DNA of 55,969 nt from an uncultured Pelosinus sp. (GTDB lineage Bacteria > Bacillota > Negativicutes > UMGS1260): NCBI GenBank assembly GCA_900550105.1, contig URQW01000013.1:1-55969 (forward strand), written 5' to 3'. The notes under the pieces are model-generated. The model ran no database searches. It was not told the DNA's origin and saw only the letters and a list, made by a program, of their open reading frames with translations. Of this stretch, positions 8,760 through 17,933 are shown in pieces. Positions within the stretch are counted from its first letter, which is position 1, and the number at the start of each line of letters is the position of its first letter. The position numbers were made by a program, and so were the translations under genes.

Positions 8760-10100
8760 ATGAGTTGTAAAGAAAAAGAGCTTAGAGAAAAAATTTTTCA
8801 AGCTGTTACTGCGCACTATCACGAGATGCATGGTAAGAAAGAGTCATTTTCTCATGGTGATCGAATTTCTTATGGTGGAAGAGTTTTTGATGAAACAGAA
8901 ATTATTAATCTTATTGATGCTTCTTTAGACTTTTGGCTTACTACAGGAAAATATTCTGAAAAATTTGAGAGAGAGTTTGCCGCTTTTCTCAAAGTGAAAT
9001 ATTGTTCTTTAACAAATTCAGGATCCTCGGCTAATTTGCTTGCTTTTATGGCCCTTACCTCACATAAGTTGAAAGATAGGCGGGTAAAAAAAGGTGATGA
9101 GATCATTACTGTTGCCGCTGGATTTCCTACGACGGTGGCCCCTATTATACAATATGGGGCTATTCCTGTTTTTGTTGATGTTACAGTGCCGCAATATAAT
9201 ATTGATATCACAAAACTAGAGGCGGCTTTATCGGAAAAGACAAAAGCTGTAATGATAGCCCATACATTGGGCAACCCCTTTGATTTATTAGCAGTAAAAT
9301 CATTTTGTGATAAATACAATTTGTGGCTGATAGAAGATAACTGTGATGCCTTAGGGTCAATGTATTTTATTGATGGAAATTGGAAATATACTGGAACTAT
9401 TGGTCACATAGGTACGTCTAGTTTTTATCCGCCGCATCATATGACGATGGGTGAAGGCGGCGCAGTTTATACCAATGATGTTCAATTAAAGCGAATTATC
9501 GATTCACTTCGTGACTGGGGACGAGATTGTTGGTGTGCATCAGGACACGATGATACATGTAATCAACGTTTTATGCAGCAGTTTGGTGAACTGCCTTTAG
9601 GGTATGATCATAAATATGTTTACTCGCACTTAGGATATAATTTAAAAGTAACTGATTTGCAAGCAGCTATTGGCTGTGCCCAGCTAAAGAAATTGCCTGA
9701 ATTTATTGCAAGACGTCAAGAAAATTGGCGTAAGCTATATGAGGGGTTTCAGAAGTTTCAAAAATACTTCATATTACCGGAGCCCGTAAGTAATTCAAAG
9801 CCAAGTTGGTTTGGTTTTCTAATTACAGTCAAAAAAGAAGCGCCGTTTGTTCGTAGTGATATTGTGAATTTTCTAGAGCAAAATGGAGTTCAAACGCGGA
9901 TGCTCTTTTCCGGTAATCTTATAAAGCATCCATGCTTTACTGAAGATAGTCAAGTGAAATCAGCATACAGAGTTTGTGGTCAGTTAGAAAATACAGATAA
10001 AATTTTACATGATTCTTTTTGGCTAGGGGTATACCCTGGTATTACTGATGATATGATTGACGAAATGTTGAATATTGTTAGGTCTTTTGTTGAAAGGTAG
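8760..10100 (+). CDS. rfbH: CDP-4-keto-6-deoxyglucose 3-dehydrase (E1, PMP and iron-sulfur)
   Basis: RfbH removes the C-3 hydroxyl of CDP-4-keto-6-deoxyglucose using PMP and a [2Fe-2S] cluster. The 446-residue DegT-fold protein carries the E1 hallmarks: His replaces the PLP lysine in PPHHMTMGEGG, and the cluster cysteines are present as EDNC plus CWC and DTC (C-x1-C-x7-C). ATG 8760 is preferred over 8748 because GAGGGA sits four bases before it. Its partner, a flavin/iron-sulfur reductase (E3, RfbI or AscD), is not in this window and must be supplied from elsewhere. The product is the branching point used by the next four genes. Confidence 0.95.
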   Translation: MSCKEKELREKIFQAVTAHYHEMHGKKESFSHGDRISYGGRVFDETEIINLIDASLDFWLTTGKYSEKFEREFAAFLKVKYCSLTNSGSSANLLAFMALTSHKLKDRRVKKGDEIITVAAGFPTTVAPIIQYGAIPVFVDVTVPQYNIDITKLEAALSEKTKAVMIAHTLGNPFDLLAVKSFCDKYNLWLIEDNCDALGSMYFIDGNWKYTGTIGHIGTSSFYPPHHMTMGEGGAVYTNDVQLKRIIDSLRDWGRDCWCASGHDDTCNQRFMQQFGELPLGYDHKYVYSHLGYNLKVTDLQAAIGCAQLKKLPEFIARRQENWRKLYEGFQKFQKYFILPEPVSNSKPSWFGFLITVKKEAPFVRSDIVNFLEQNGVQTRMLFSGNLIKHPCFTEDSQVKSAYRVCGQLENTDKILHDSFWLGVYPGITDDMIDEMLNIVRSFVER

Positions 10101-10105
10101 AAAAT

Positions 10106-11170
10106 ATGAAGATATTAGAGAATGATTTTGATAGCATACTTTACTATATTGATGATGTAGAATCTTTTAGAAATACGAACTGGCTGTTAACAGGTGCTAC
10201 AGGCATGATTGGTTCTTACCTGTTATCTTTTTTAATCTATTTGAATGAATCCAGACTTGATAGTTCTATGCATTTTACAGTTGTTCATAGAGGAAATATA
10301 AATTCCGCCCAATATACTATGGGGCAGTTTATGAATAAATCCTGTGTTACTTTTTTATCATTAGATTTATCTTTACCGTTTCGCATTGATCAAATAGATA
10401 AATTTGACTTTGTAATTCATGGAGCATCAAATGCTATTCCTCAAGTATACTTACAATATCCAATACAAACGATTCAAGTAAATGTAAATGCTACACAAAC
10501 TTTTTTGGAACAGCTTAAAGAGAGTTCGAACTTGAAAAGCTTTTTGTATATTAGCTCAGGAGAAATTTATGGTCAGGTAGAAGTAGATAATATACCTACT
10601 CAAGAGGATTATTGCGGGCGTACTGATCATTTAAACATAAGATCCTGTTATGTTGAATCAAAGCGCTTTGCAGAAACTTTATGCCGAACTTACGGAACCT
10701 CTTATGGTATCCCTGTAAAAATGATCAGACCAATTCACGTATATGGTCCTGGCTTTAAGCAGCAAGATACTCGGGTTTGGGCAGATTTTATTTTTAAAAC
10801 ATTAAAAGGCGAAGATATCGTTATATTGGGAGATGGGTTGGCGCGAAGAGGCTTTTGTTATTTAAGCGACGCCGTGATTCAAATTATGGCAGTATTAACA
10901 AAAGGAAACAACGGCGAAGTTTATAATATCGGCAATGATAAGCATGTATCCATTAAAGAGTTAGCAGAAGCTGTAGCGCTACAATCAAATCGGAAAATAA
11001 AGATTATTATTAAAAATAATCTGCCCGAATATTTAAAAGATAGTCCGAATATTTCCTGCCCGGATATTACGAAAGTACGGATGCTTATTGATAAGCAGAA
11101 TATTGATGTGAGTGAAGGTCTGAGAAGGACTATAGAATGGATGAAGGAAAGAGAGGGCGTGATGCTATAG
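10106..11170 (+). CDS. NAD(P)-dependent sugar epimerase/reductase of the extended SDR family
   Basis: The 354-residue protein has an SDR Rossmann motif (LLTGATGMIGSYLL, near residue 30), the active-site serine region ISSGEIYGQ, the Tyr-x3-Lys pair in CYVESKRFAE and a downstream VYGPG motif. It therefore acts on a nucleotide sugar as a dehydratase, epimerase or ketoreductase. Lying directly after rfbH, it probably reduces or epimerises a CDP-3,6-dideoxy-4-ketohexose, or reduces the side-chain carbonyl created by the transketolase encoded downstream. It does not look closely like abequose, paratose or tyvelose enzymes that I recognise, so no symbol is given. The spacing to rfbH is five bases. 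Confidence 0.75.
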   Translation: MKILENDFDSILYYIDDVESFRNTNWLLTGATGMIGSYLLSFLIYLNESRLDSSMHFTVVHRGNINSAQYTMGQFMNKSCVTFLSLDLSLPFRIDQIDKFDFVIHGASNAIPQVYLQYPIQTIQVNVNATQTFLEQLKESSNLKSFLYISSGEIYGQVEVDNIPTQEDYCGRTDHLNIRSCYVESKRFAETLCRTYGTSYGIPVKMIRPIHVYGPGFKQQDTRVWADFIFKTLKGEDIVILGDGLARRGFCYLSDAVIQIMAVLTKGNNGEVYNIGNDKHVSIKELAEAVALQSNRKIKIIIKNNLPEYLKDSPNISCPDITKVRMLIDKQNIDVSEGLRRTIEWMKEREGVML

Positions 11171-12369
11171 TGAAATATTATGAAGAGCGTAAATCTTGTC
11201 GTTCTTGTGGCGAAGTTGAGCTAATAGATTTTTATCAGAAAACTGATATCCCTGTTGCCGGTATTTATTATAATGATGGTGAAAGCAAAGTCAACATTCA
11301 AGCCCCTATGAATGTAGTATTTTGTAAGACGTGTGGGCTGATTCAATTACGAGAGACTATATCTAGTGATATCTATAAAGATTATAGTTTTGTTGGCAAT
11401 TCCGCGGCCTCTTATAAGAAATATTTGGAACAATTCTCCTTAGATTTAGTGGAGAAATGGGGAGTATTTCGTAAAAATGTCTATGAAATTGGTGCAAGCA
11501 ATGGGGTTTTGCTAAGCTATTTGCGTCAACAAGGCGAAAATAATGTCAGTGGAATTGAGCCATCTTTGAAATTGTGTGAGGCAGCACACGACCTTGGCGT
11601 GGATATTCAGCAAGGGTACTTTGGCAGTCAAATGCTTTCTGAAAAGCCAGTTGGAAAAGTTGACTGTGTTATTATTAGACATGTTTTAGAGCATATTGAC
11701 AATTTAAAAGATATGATTTCTTCCGTAAAGCAAATTATATCAGATCAAGGTCTGCTTGTTATTGAGGTTCCTAATGTTAAAAGAATTTTAGATGAGTTTT
11801 TGTTTTCTAATTTATTTCACGAACATTTGAATTATTTTTCAATTGAATCTTTGAATTTTTTGTTGCATCAATTTGGTTTTGAAGTCATTGAGTTTACGGA
11901 GGTTGATATACATGGTGGCTCAATTTTAGCTTTTTATAAATTGCGAAATGTGGGGAGTGAACACCAAAATTTTATCAATTCAGATGACTTGGAAGCAGCA
12001 ATTTCCCGCTTTAGTAATCACGCCAATAATTATTATGAATCATTGACCAAACTTGTTTACTCATTACGAAGTAAAAATCTAATTGTTCATGGATATGGGG
12101 CTTCACATCGAACTTTTGTATTGCTGGGGAACTCAAATCTGACTGAAGCTGATATTCCGATTCTTTATGATAATAATTCTTTTTTATGGAATAAGAGGCT
12201 AAATGGTAGTGGATCCTTAGTTATGCCTATTGAGACTATAGAAAATAATGCGCCAGACGCGATTATAATTTTTGCGACTTCCTATGAGAATGAAATAGTT
12301 CAGGTTTTAAAAAGTAAATGTAATTATCAAGGACAGATTATATCAATAAAATACCCGCTTTTATTTTAG
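11170..12369 (+). CDS. Sugar C-methyltransferase (zinc-binding, SAM-dependent, TylC3/NovU-like)
   Basis: The protein (399 residues from GTG 11170) has the three-part layout of deoxysugar C-methyltransferases. An N-terminal zinc site has two Cys-x2-Cys pairs (CRSCG and CKTCG, roughly residues 10-60). A SAM Rossmann domain starts at VYEIGASNGVL, and the conserved FHEHLNYFS segment provides the base near the 4-keto sugar. A C-terminal domain resembles the methyltransferase-14 region. Such enzymes methylate the carbon next to a 4-keto group. Here the likely substrate is the CDP-4-keto-3,6-dideoxyhexose from RfbH. GTG 11170 overlaps the previous stop by one base; an alternative in-frame ATG at 11137 has a good AAGGA site. 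Confidence 0.82.
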   Translation: MKYYEERKSCRSCGEVELIDFYQKTDIPVAGIYYNDGESKVNIQAPMNVVFCKTCGLIQLRETISSDIYKDYSFVGNSAASYKKYLEQFSLDLVEKWGVFRKNVYEIGASNGVLLSYLRQQGENNVSGIEPSLKLCEAAHDLGVDIQQGYFGSQMLSEKPVGKVDCVIIRHVLEHIDNLKDMISSVKQIISDQGLLVIEVPNVKRILDEFLFSNLFHEHLNYFSIESLNFLLHQFGFEVIEFTEVDIHGGSILAFYKLRNVGSEHQNFINSDDLEAAISRFSNHANNYYESLTKLVYSLRSKNLIVHGYGASHRTFVLLGNSNLTEADIPILYDNNSFLWNKRLNGSGSLVMPIETIENNAPDAIIIFATSYENEIVQVLKSKCNYQGQIISIKYPLLF

Positions 12370-12409
12370 TGTCATATAATAGTTCATCTAAGGTGTTGAT
12401 AAAGCCAAA

Positions 12410-13201
12410 ATGGATACAATAAAAAATATTCGTCAATCCATTGTTCGGATGGTACATGATTCTAAATCATCCCATGTAGGATCTTGTTTATCTATCGTTG
12501 AAATTTTATATGTTTTATATTTTGAACTTATGAATGTGGATACTAAGGATCCCAAACAAAAAACTCGGGATAAATTGATTTTAAGTAAAGGACATGCAAG
12601 TGCAGCTCTTTATGCTACTTTAGCAGAAAGAGGTTTTTTTCCGAAAAATTATCTCAATCGGTTTTATGTTGATAAAGGTGTATTACCTGGCCATGTCGAT
12701 TTTACGGCAGTCCCTGGACTTGAAGCATCTGCTGGATCATTAGGGCATGGTCTATCTATTGGATTAGGTATGGCAATTGCTAATAAGCAAATGAAGAATC
12801 CAGGCCATGTGTTTGTGATTCTTGGCGATGGGGAATGCAATGAGGGTAGTGTATGGGAAGCCGTGATGTTAGCGGCTCAATTGGATTTAAGTAATTTAAC
12901 TGCTATTGTTGACTTTAATAAGCTACAGGGATTTGGGCGGACAGAAGATATTATAAATCAGAATAATCTCAGGGAACGGTGGACGGCTTTTGGGTGGAGC
13001 GCTCAAGACGTTGATGGACATGATGTCATAGCGTTGAAAGAAGCCTTATCTAAAGAATCCAATGGGCCAAAAGTATTAATTGCACATACTGTCAAAGGAA
13101 AAGGAATTACTTTTATGGAAGACAAGTTGGAGTGGCATTATAAGTCTCCAAATGATGAAGAGTATAAACAAGCTATGATTGAATTGGGAGCGAGCTTATG
13201 A
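12410..13201 (+). CDS. Transketolase-like protein, N-terminal (TPP pyrophosphate-binding) half
   Basis: This 263-residue protein is the TPP-binding half of a split transketolase. It has SKGHASAALYATL, the AGSLGHGLSIGLGMA region and the TPP/Mg motif GDGECNEGSVWEA followed by VDFNKLQG. Transketolases move a two-carbon ketol unit between sugars. The gene lies directly after the C-methyltransferase in the CDP-sugar operon rather than with pentose phosphate genes, and its partner half follows with an ATGA overlap. The inference is that the pair works on the CDP-sugar and adds a C2 branch at the ketone, but an ordinary metabolic role cannot be excluded. The ribosome site is weak (AAGGTG about 15 bases upstream). 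Confidence 0.88.
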   Translation: MDTIKNIRQSIVRMVHDSKSSHVGSCLSIVEILYVLYFELMNVDTKDPKQKTRDKLILSKGHASAALYATLAERGFFPKNYLNRFYVDKGVLPGHVDFTAVPGLEASAGSLGHGLSIGLGMAIANKQMKNPGHVFVILGDGECNEGSVWEAVMLAAQLDLSNLTAIVDFNKLQGFGRTEDIINQNNLRERWTAFGWSAQDVDGHDVIALKEALSKESNGPKVLIAHTVKGKGITFMEDKLEWHYKSPNDEEYKQAMIELGASL

Positions 13202-14073
13202 GGAAAGCTTTTGTAAAATCATTAATAGCTCAAGCAAGAAATCATGAGAATCTTTTTGTGCTTACGCCTGACTTGGGATTTTCGGTTTTGGAAGAGTTTT
13301 CTCAGGAATTTCCAGACCGGTTTCTAAATGTAGGGATTGCGGAACAAAATGCGATTAGTGTTGCTGCTGGGCTTGCTTTGTCGGGAATGGTTGTTTATGT
13401 CTACAGCATAATTCCTTTTATTACAATGAGAGCCTTTGAGCAAGTGAGAGTTGATCTTGCATATATGAATACGAATGTTCGATTAGTTGGTGTTGGAGCA
13501 GGGCTTTCTTATGGGCCGGCTGGCGCTACTCACCATGCGATTGAAGATATTGCAGTTATGCGTGCTTTACCTAATATGACGGTTTGCTGCCCTGGAGATC
13601 CATTAGAAGTAAAAGCAATTGTGGAAGAAAGTGTGATATACCCCGGGCCGATGTATATTAGACTAGCGAAAAATGGCGAGCCAATTATACACGATAAAGA
13701 CGTTAACATTCGAATTGGTCAGGCCGTTGAAGTGAAAAGAGGACATGATGTTTCGATTGTTACGACAAGTAATATGCTCGAGGCGGGAGCGAAATTGGCT
13801 AATTTATATGAACAAGAAGGAAAGAGTGTAACTCTTCTTTCTATGCCAACAATAAAGCCTTTCGATAATGCGGCTATAGAACGGTTGATTAATCAAGGCT
13901 GTCCTATTATTACTATGGAAGAACATAATATTATTGGTGGTTTGGGAAGCGCAGTTGCTGAAGTTATAGCGGAAAGTGGCAAAGGAATTGCATTTAAACG
14001 TATAGGGATAAATGATCAATACTCTCATTATGTGGGGAGTCAAGAATATATTAGACGTATGCTAGGCATGTAA
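13198..14073 (+). CDS. Transketolase-like protein, C-terminal half
   Basis: The 291-residue protein carries the pyrimidine-binding domain (about residues 1-160), including the conserved glutamate in FLNVGIAEQNAISVAAGLA, and the transketolase C-terminal domain (about 170-291). It starts with an ATGA overlap on the N-terminal half, so the two are co-translated and should form an alpha2-beta2 enzyme. Split transketolases are common in Firmicutes and archaea, but this pair is embedded in a nucleotide-sugar operon. Two-carbon branches on deoxysugars are known from yersiniose and related sugars, where another TPP enzyme (YerE) is used. This pair is the most unusual element of the cluster. Confidence 0.88.
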   Translation: MRKAFVKSLIAQARNHENLFVLTPDLGFSVLEEFSQEFPDRFLNVGIAEQNAISVAAGLALSGMVVYVYSIIPFITMRAFEQVRVDLAYMNTNVRLVGVGAGLSYGPAGATHHAIEDIAVMRALPNMTVCCPGDPLEVKAIVEESVIYPGPMYIRLAKNGEPIIHDKDVNIRIGQAVEVKRGHDVSIVTTSNMLEAGAKLANLYEQEGKSVTLLSMPTIKPFDNAAIERLINQGCPIITMEEHNIIGGLGSAVAEVIAESGKGIAFKRIGINDQYSHYVGSQEYIRRMLGM

Positions 14074-14111
14074 TTAGAATTTTCGTTTGATAGAAAGTAG
14101 AGGTACTGAGT

Positions 14112-15131
14112 TTGAAAAAAAAGTGGCAAAAGCGTATTTTACTTGTGGGCATGCAATGGGATTATGGTCAACAAAGTAGAGGTTCTTCTGGAGAAAAGTT
14201 ATGGTTTTATGAGCCTTTATGTTCTTTAGCTGAAAAAGTAGACTGCTTTTGGTATGATCAATATTTGTTACAAGGAAATTATTCGCAGCTCCAAATAGAT
14301 CTTTGTAATTATGCTAAATCATGTCAACCTGATTTAATTATTTTTGTGCCTTATAAAGACCAATTTTCTTTTGAAACTTTAGATTATTTGAAGACCAACT
14401 ATAAAACTTATGCGTGGTTTGGCGACGATCAGTGGCGATTTGATTTATATACGAAATTTTATGCGCCTCATTTTACTTATGTATCGACAACTGATCTTTG
14501 GAGTGTTTATAAATATGAAAAACTCGGAATTCAACCGATTGTATCACAATGGGCCGCAAGAACATATGGTTCTGAAGTAGGACCATTATCCCGAAATGAA
14601 ACATATGATTATGAAATATCTTTTGTAGGCGGCTATAGCACGTATCGTGAATGGTTTATTTCTCAGCTGAAACAGCAAGGATTTTCGGTGGAATGTTTTG
14701 GCGCAGGGTGGACAACTGATAGAGTAACATTTCAAGATATGGAGTTTATTTTTAGAAAAAGTAAAATCAATCTTAACATTTCTAATAGCGCTAATAATGA
14801 TATTCGTTTTGTATTAAGCGATAATAGTATTTTTGAAGAATGGAAACAAGCCCCTAAAAAAGCGGAACAAATAAAGGCAAGAAATTTCGAAATACCTTTA
14901 GCAGGCGGATTCCAATTATCAAATTATGTACTTGGGTTAGAACGATTTTGGGAAATCGGAACAGAAATTGCAGTATATACAACACCGGAGGAGTGTATTC
15001 AGCAAATTAGATACTTTTTAGATAATGAAACAGAGCGCCATAATATAACTTTAAAAAGTCATAAGAGAGCTCTCAATGAGCATACTTATTCTAATCGACT
15101 AGATGCAATTTTAGGAGCGATTCTTTCATGA
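14112..15131 (+). CDS. Glycosyltransferase, CgeB/GT-B-like
   Basis: The 339-residue protein resembles CgeB-type and group-1-2 glycosyltransferases. The N-terminal half includes AWFGDDQWRFD (about residue 95), YVSTTD and a SQWAARTYG segment. The C-terminal half contains the YEISFVGGYSTYREWF strand-turn and the donor-binding region QIKARNFEIPLAGGFQL, typical of this family. It probably uses one of the nucleotide sugars made upstream. The start is TTG at 14112, supported by AGAGG (14099-14103). Its end overlaps the next gene by ATGA. Donor and acceptor remain unknown. Confidence 0.78.
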   Translation: MKKKWQKRILLVGMQWDYGQQSRGSSGEKLWFYEPLCSLAEKVDCFWYDQYLLQGNYSQLQIDLCNYAKSCQPDLIIFVPYKDQFSFETLDYLKTNYKTYAWFGDDQWRFDLYTKFYAPHFTYVSTTDLWSVYKYEKLGIQPIVSQWAARTYGSEVGPLSRNETYDYEISFVGGYSTYREWFISQLKQQGFSVECFGAGWTTDRVTFQDMEFIFRKSKINLNISNSANNDIRFVLSDNSIFEEWKQAPKKAEQIKARNFEIPLAGGFQLSNYVLGLERFWEIGTEIAVYTTPEECIQQIRYFLDNETERHNITLKSHKRALNEHTYSNRLDAILGAILS

Positions 15132-16804
15132 AATCACTGGCGATTGTAGTAGATTCAGCGTATGGTAATGATATACTATTTGACAAAACGAGTTCAATGA
15201 ATAGAGATGATTGTTTAAGTGGTTATCGATTATTAAAAATGCAAATTGAGAAGATGGGCGGTGTTTGTCATACTTTTGATATTTTTCAAAAGGACAATAT
15301 CAAGCCCGATATTGTTTTGTTTTTAGAAATTCCTAAAGTTCCACTACAAATGATATTAGGTGAATGGGCGAATTCAGTTTTAAAATATGTAGTTCCCTTT
15401 GAGTGCCAAGTTGTATCTTTGGAAAACTGGGATGTAAACATACATAAAATGTTTGATAAGGTGTTTACTTGGAATGATAATTATGTAGATGGGAGCAAAT
15501 ACTTTAAAGTAAATTTCTGGGGAACTTTTAGTACGATATCACAAAGTAAATTTGTTGATAAAAAGCAATTTTGTACTTTAATTGCAGGTAATAAGTATAA
15601 GGGACATCCTTTAGAACTTTATACTCAACGAATACAAGCAATTAGATGGTTTGAAACAAATCATTTTGATGATCTTTCTCTTTTTGGCATGGGATGGAGT
15701 AGTCAGGAATATCCATCTTACAAAGGAAAAGTAGAAAGTAAGTTTGAAGTTTTGGAACAGTTTCGTTTTGCTATTTGTTATGAAAATGCGCAAAAAATAC
15801 CAGGTTATATTACCGAGAAAATTTTTGATTGCTTTGTTGCGGCATGTATACCTGTTTACTGGGGAGCACCTAATATCGAGGAATATATACCCAAAAACTG
15901 TTATATTGATAGACGAGATTTTGCCTCATTAGATGATCTATATGTTTACTTAAAAGGTATGGATGAAACTACCTATAATCAATATTTAGAGAATATCAAG
16001 AAGTTTTTAGATAGTGAAAAATGTTTGCAATTTAAACCTGAGTGTTTTGCGCAAACCATACTAGCTCATTTTTGTGAGGATATATATAAATCTTCTAAAA
16101 CAGACTGTTCAAATTCTCGTATTTATGAGTTACATTATCTTTACTATCTAGCACGTGAAAAGCGCTGTAATGATCAGCTTGACGAAGCTTACAATTTAAT
16201 TGTACAGGCTTATGAATTAGGGAAAAAACATGATGTGAATTTTTATGACTACTTATTTGTACTTGTGGAAATGTTGCTAATATTACTTTTGAAAAATCAG
16301 TTTTCAAAAGTAATAGAAATTGGAGAGCAAGTCCGAGTATTAGCTGCAAATAATAATCTTGATGTTTACTTTTATCTTTTTCATGCTGCTTATGCTCTTG
16401 ACGAACAGAAACAGGCTTCTGGTTATGCTAATGAATATATGAAGTTGTTTAATAGACTTACAGAACTTCCGAAGAGTGCTTATGTTGATAATGTAACACG
16501 ACATAATTTTAGAGAAATTCAAGCATATCTTGTAGCATATTTTTTACACACTAACAATACAACGCAAGGATTAGAGGAAATTTATCGATATTATGATTAT
16601 GAATTAGAGGAAAAATATAAACCTATACTTGCTGAGGTTACCCAAAGGCACTCTAATATTTTGCAAGTGAAATTAGCACTAAAAGCAAAACAGTTTGATG
16701 TGGCATTATCATTAATACAAAAAGTTATGAAAGAAAAGGGTATCGATTTAGATAAATTAGAATTGAAGGCACGAATTTATAGTGAGAAGTTTCAGTTGAA
16801 ATAG
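15128..16804 (+). CDS. Family 10 glycosyltransferase (fucosyltransferase-like) with C-terminal TPR-like extension
   Basis: Residues about 140-310 match the GT10 alpha-1,3/4-fucosyltransferase core, notably FAICYENAQKIPGYITEKIFDCFVAACIPVYWGAPN, which holds the GDP-fucose binding motif. The region after residue 330 is helical and TPR-like, about 230 residues longer than a standard bacterial GT10. GDP-fucose synthesis genes gmd and fcl follow directly, so the donor is probably GDP-fucose or a related GDP-deoxysugar. A TPR tail fused to a sugar transferase suggests a protein acceptor such as flagellin. The start overlaps the previous stop (ATGA) and has AGGAG ten bases upstream. Confidence 0.85.
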   Translation: MKSLAIVVDSAYGNDILFDKTSSMNRDDCLSGYRLLKMQIEKMGGVCHTFDIFQKDNIKPDIVLFLEIPKVPLQMILGEWANSVLKYVVPFECQVVSLENWDVNIHKMFDKVFTWNDNYVDGSKYFKVNFWGTFSTISQSKFVDKKQFCTLIAGNKYKGHPLELYTQRIQAIRWFETNHFDDLSLFGMGWSSQEYPSYKGKVESKFEVLEQFRFAICYENAQKIPGYITEKIFDCFVAACIPVYWGAPNIEEYIPKNCYIDRRDFASLDDLYVYLKGMDETTYNQYLENIKKFLDSEKCLQFKPECFAQTILAHFCEDIYKSSKTDCSNSRIYELHYLYYLAREKRCNDQLDEAYNLIVQAYELGKKHDVNFYDYLFVLVEMLLILLLKNQFSKVIEIGEQVRVLAANNNLDVYFYLFHAAYALDEQKQASGYANEYMKLFNRLTELPKSAYVDNVTRHNFREIQAYLVAYFLHTNNTTQGLEEIYRYYDYELEEKYKPILAEVTQRHSNILQVKLALKAKQFDVALSLIQKVMKEKGIDLDKLELKARIYSEKFQLK

Positions 16805-16836
16805 ATAATGCTTTTTATATAGGGAGGAGAATTCAC

Positions 16837-17916
16837 ATGAAGCGAGCACTTATTACAGGTGTAACGGGTCAAGATGGGGCATATTTATCAGAGTTCCTTT
16901 TGACCAAGGGATATGAAGTGCATGGGATAAAAAGACGCAGTTCTTTATTTAATACACAGCGAGTAGATCATCTATATCAGGATCCGCATGAAAATTCTCC
17001 TCGTTTTCATTTGCATTATGGAGATATGACAGATTCAACAAATTTGATTCGGATTATCCAGGAAGTTCAACCAGATGAAATTTATAATTTAGCGGCGCAA
17101 AGCCATGTTCAGGTCTCCTTCGAGACACCAGAGTATACAGCAAATTCTGATGCGTTAGGAACGCTCCGGTTATTAGAGGCGATTCGTATTTTAGGCCTCG
17201 AGAAAAAAACCAGGTTTTATCAAGCTTCGACAAGCGAGCTATACGGTCTGGTACAGGAGACGCCGCAGAAAGAAACGACCCCTTTTTACCCGCGTAGCCC
17301 TTATGCGGTAGCTAAATTATACGGATACTGGATTTGTGTCAATTATCGTGAAGCGTATCAGTTGTTTGCTAGTAATGGCATTCTATTTAATCATGAGTCT
17401 CCTTTGCGTGGTGAAACCTTTGTTACTCGTAAGATAACTCGGGGGATTGCTCACATTAAACTAGGACTGCAAGATAAAATCTATTTAGGTAATTTAAATG
17501 CGAAGCGCGATTGGGGCTATGCTAAAGATTATGTAGAAGCAATGTGGCTGATATTGCAGCAAGATCAGCCTGAAGATTTTGTTATTGCTACGGGTGAAAC
17601 ACGTTCTGTCAGGGAATTTGTCGAACTGGCTTTTCAAGAAGTGGGTATTGATATTCAGTGGTCTGGAACGGGAATTGAGGAAAAAGGGATTGATGCTGCC
17701 AATGGGAAGATACTTGTAGAAGTAGATGAGCGGTATTTTCGGCCAACAGAAGTTGAACTATTGCTTGGAGATGCAAGCAAGGCGCATAGAAAATTGGGTT
17801 GGCAGCCAAAAACAAGTTTTAAAGAATTAGTTTCGATGATGGTTCAATCTGATATGGATATTGCACAAAGAGATTTATTATGCAAGAATCACGGTTACTC
17901 TTCTTCTATGGTATAA
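16837..17916 (+). CDS. gmd: GDP-mannose 4,6-dehydratase
   Basis: Gmd converts GDP-mannose to GDP-4-keto-6-deoxymannose. The 359-residue protein shows every expected motif: VTGQDGAYLSEFLL with the NADP-binding glycines, HGIKRRSSLFNTQR, the catalytic threonine/glutamate region ASTSELYG, Tyr-x3-Lys in YAVAKLYGYW, and the LFNHESPLRGETFVTRKI stretch. GGGAGGAG precedes the ATG. The upstream substrate is provided by manC and manB at 22819-25585. Its product can be turned into GDP-fucose by the next gene or diverted by the lysine-less DegT protein after it. Confidence 0.97.
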   Translation: MKRALITGVTGQDGAYLSEFLLTKGYEVHGIKRRSSLFNTQRVDHLYQDPHENSPRFHLHYGDMTDSTNLIRIIQEVQPDEIYNLAAQSHVQVSFETPEYTANSDALGTLRLLEAIRILGLEKKTRFYQASTSELYGLVQETPQKETTPFYPRSPYAVAKLYGYWICVNYREAYQLFASNGILFNHESPLRGETFVTRKITRGIAHIKLGLQDKIYLGNLNAKRDWGYAKDYVEAMWLILQQDQPEDFVIATGETRSVREFVELAFQEVGIDIQWSGTGIEEKGIDAANGKILVEVDERYFRPTEVELLLGDASKAHRKLGWQPKTSFKELVSMMVQSDMDIAQRDLLCKNHGYSSSMV

Positions 17917-17933
17917 GAAAGGAAAACAGTATC

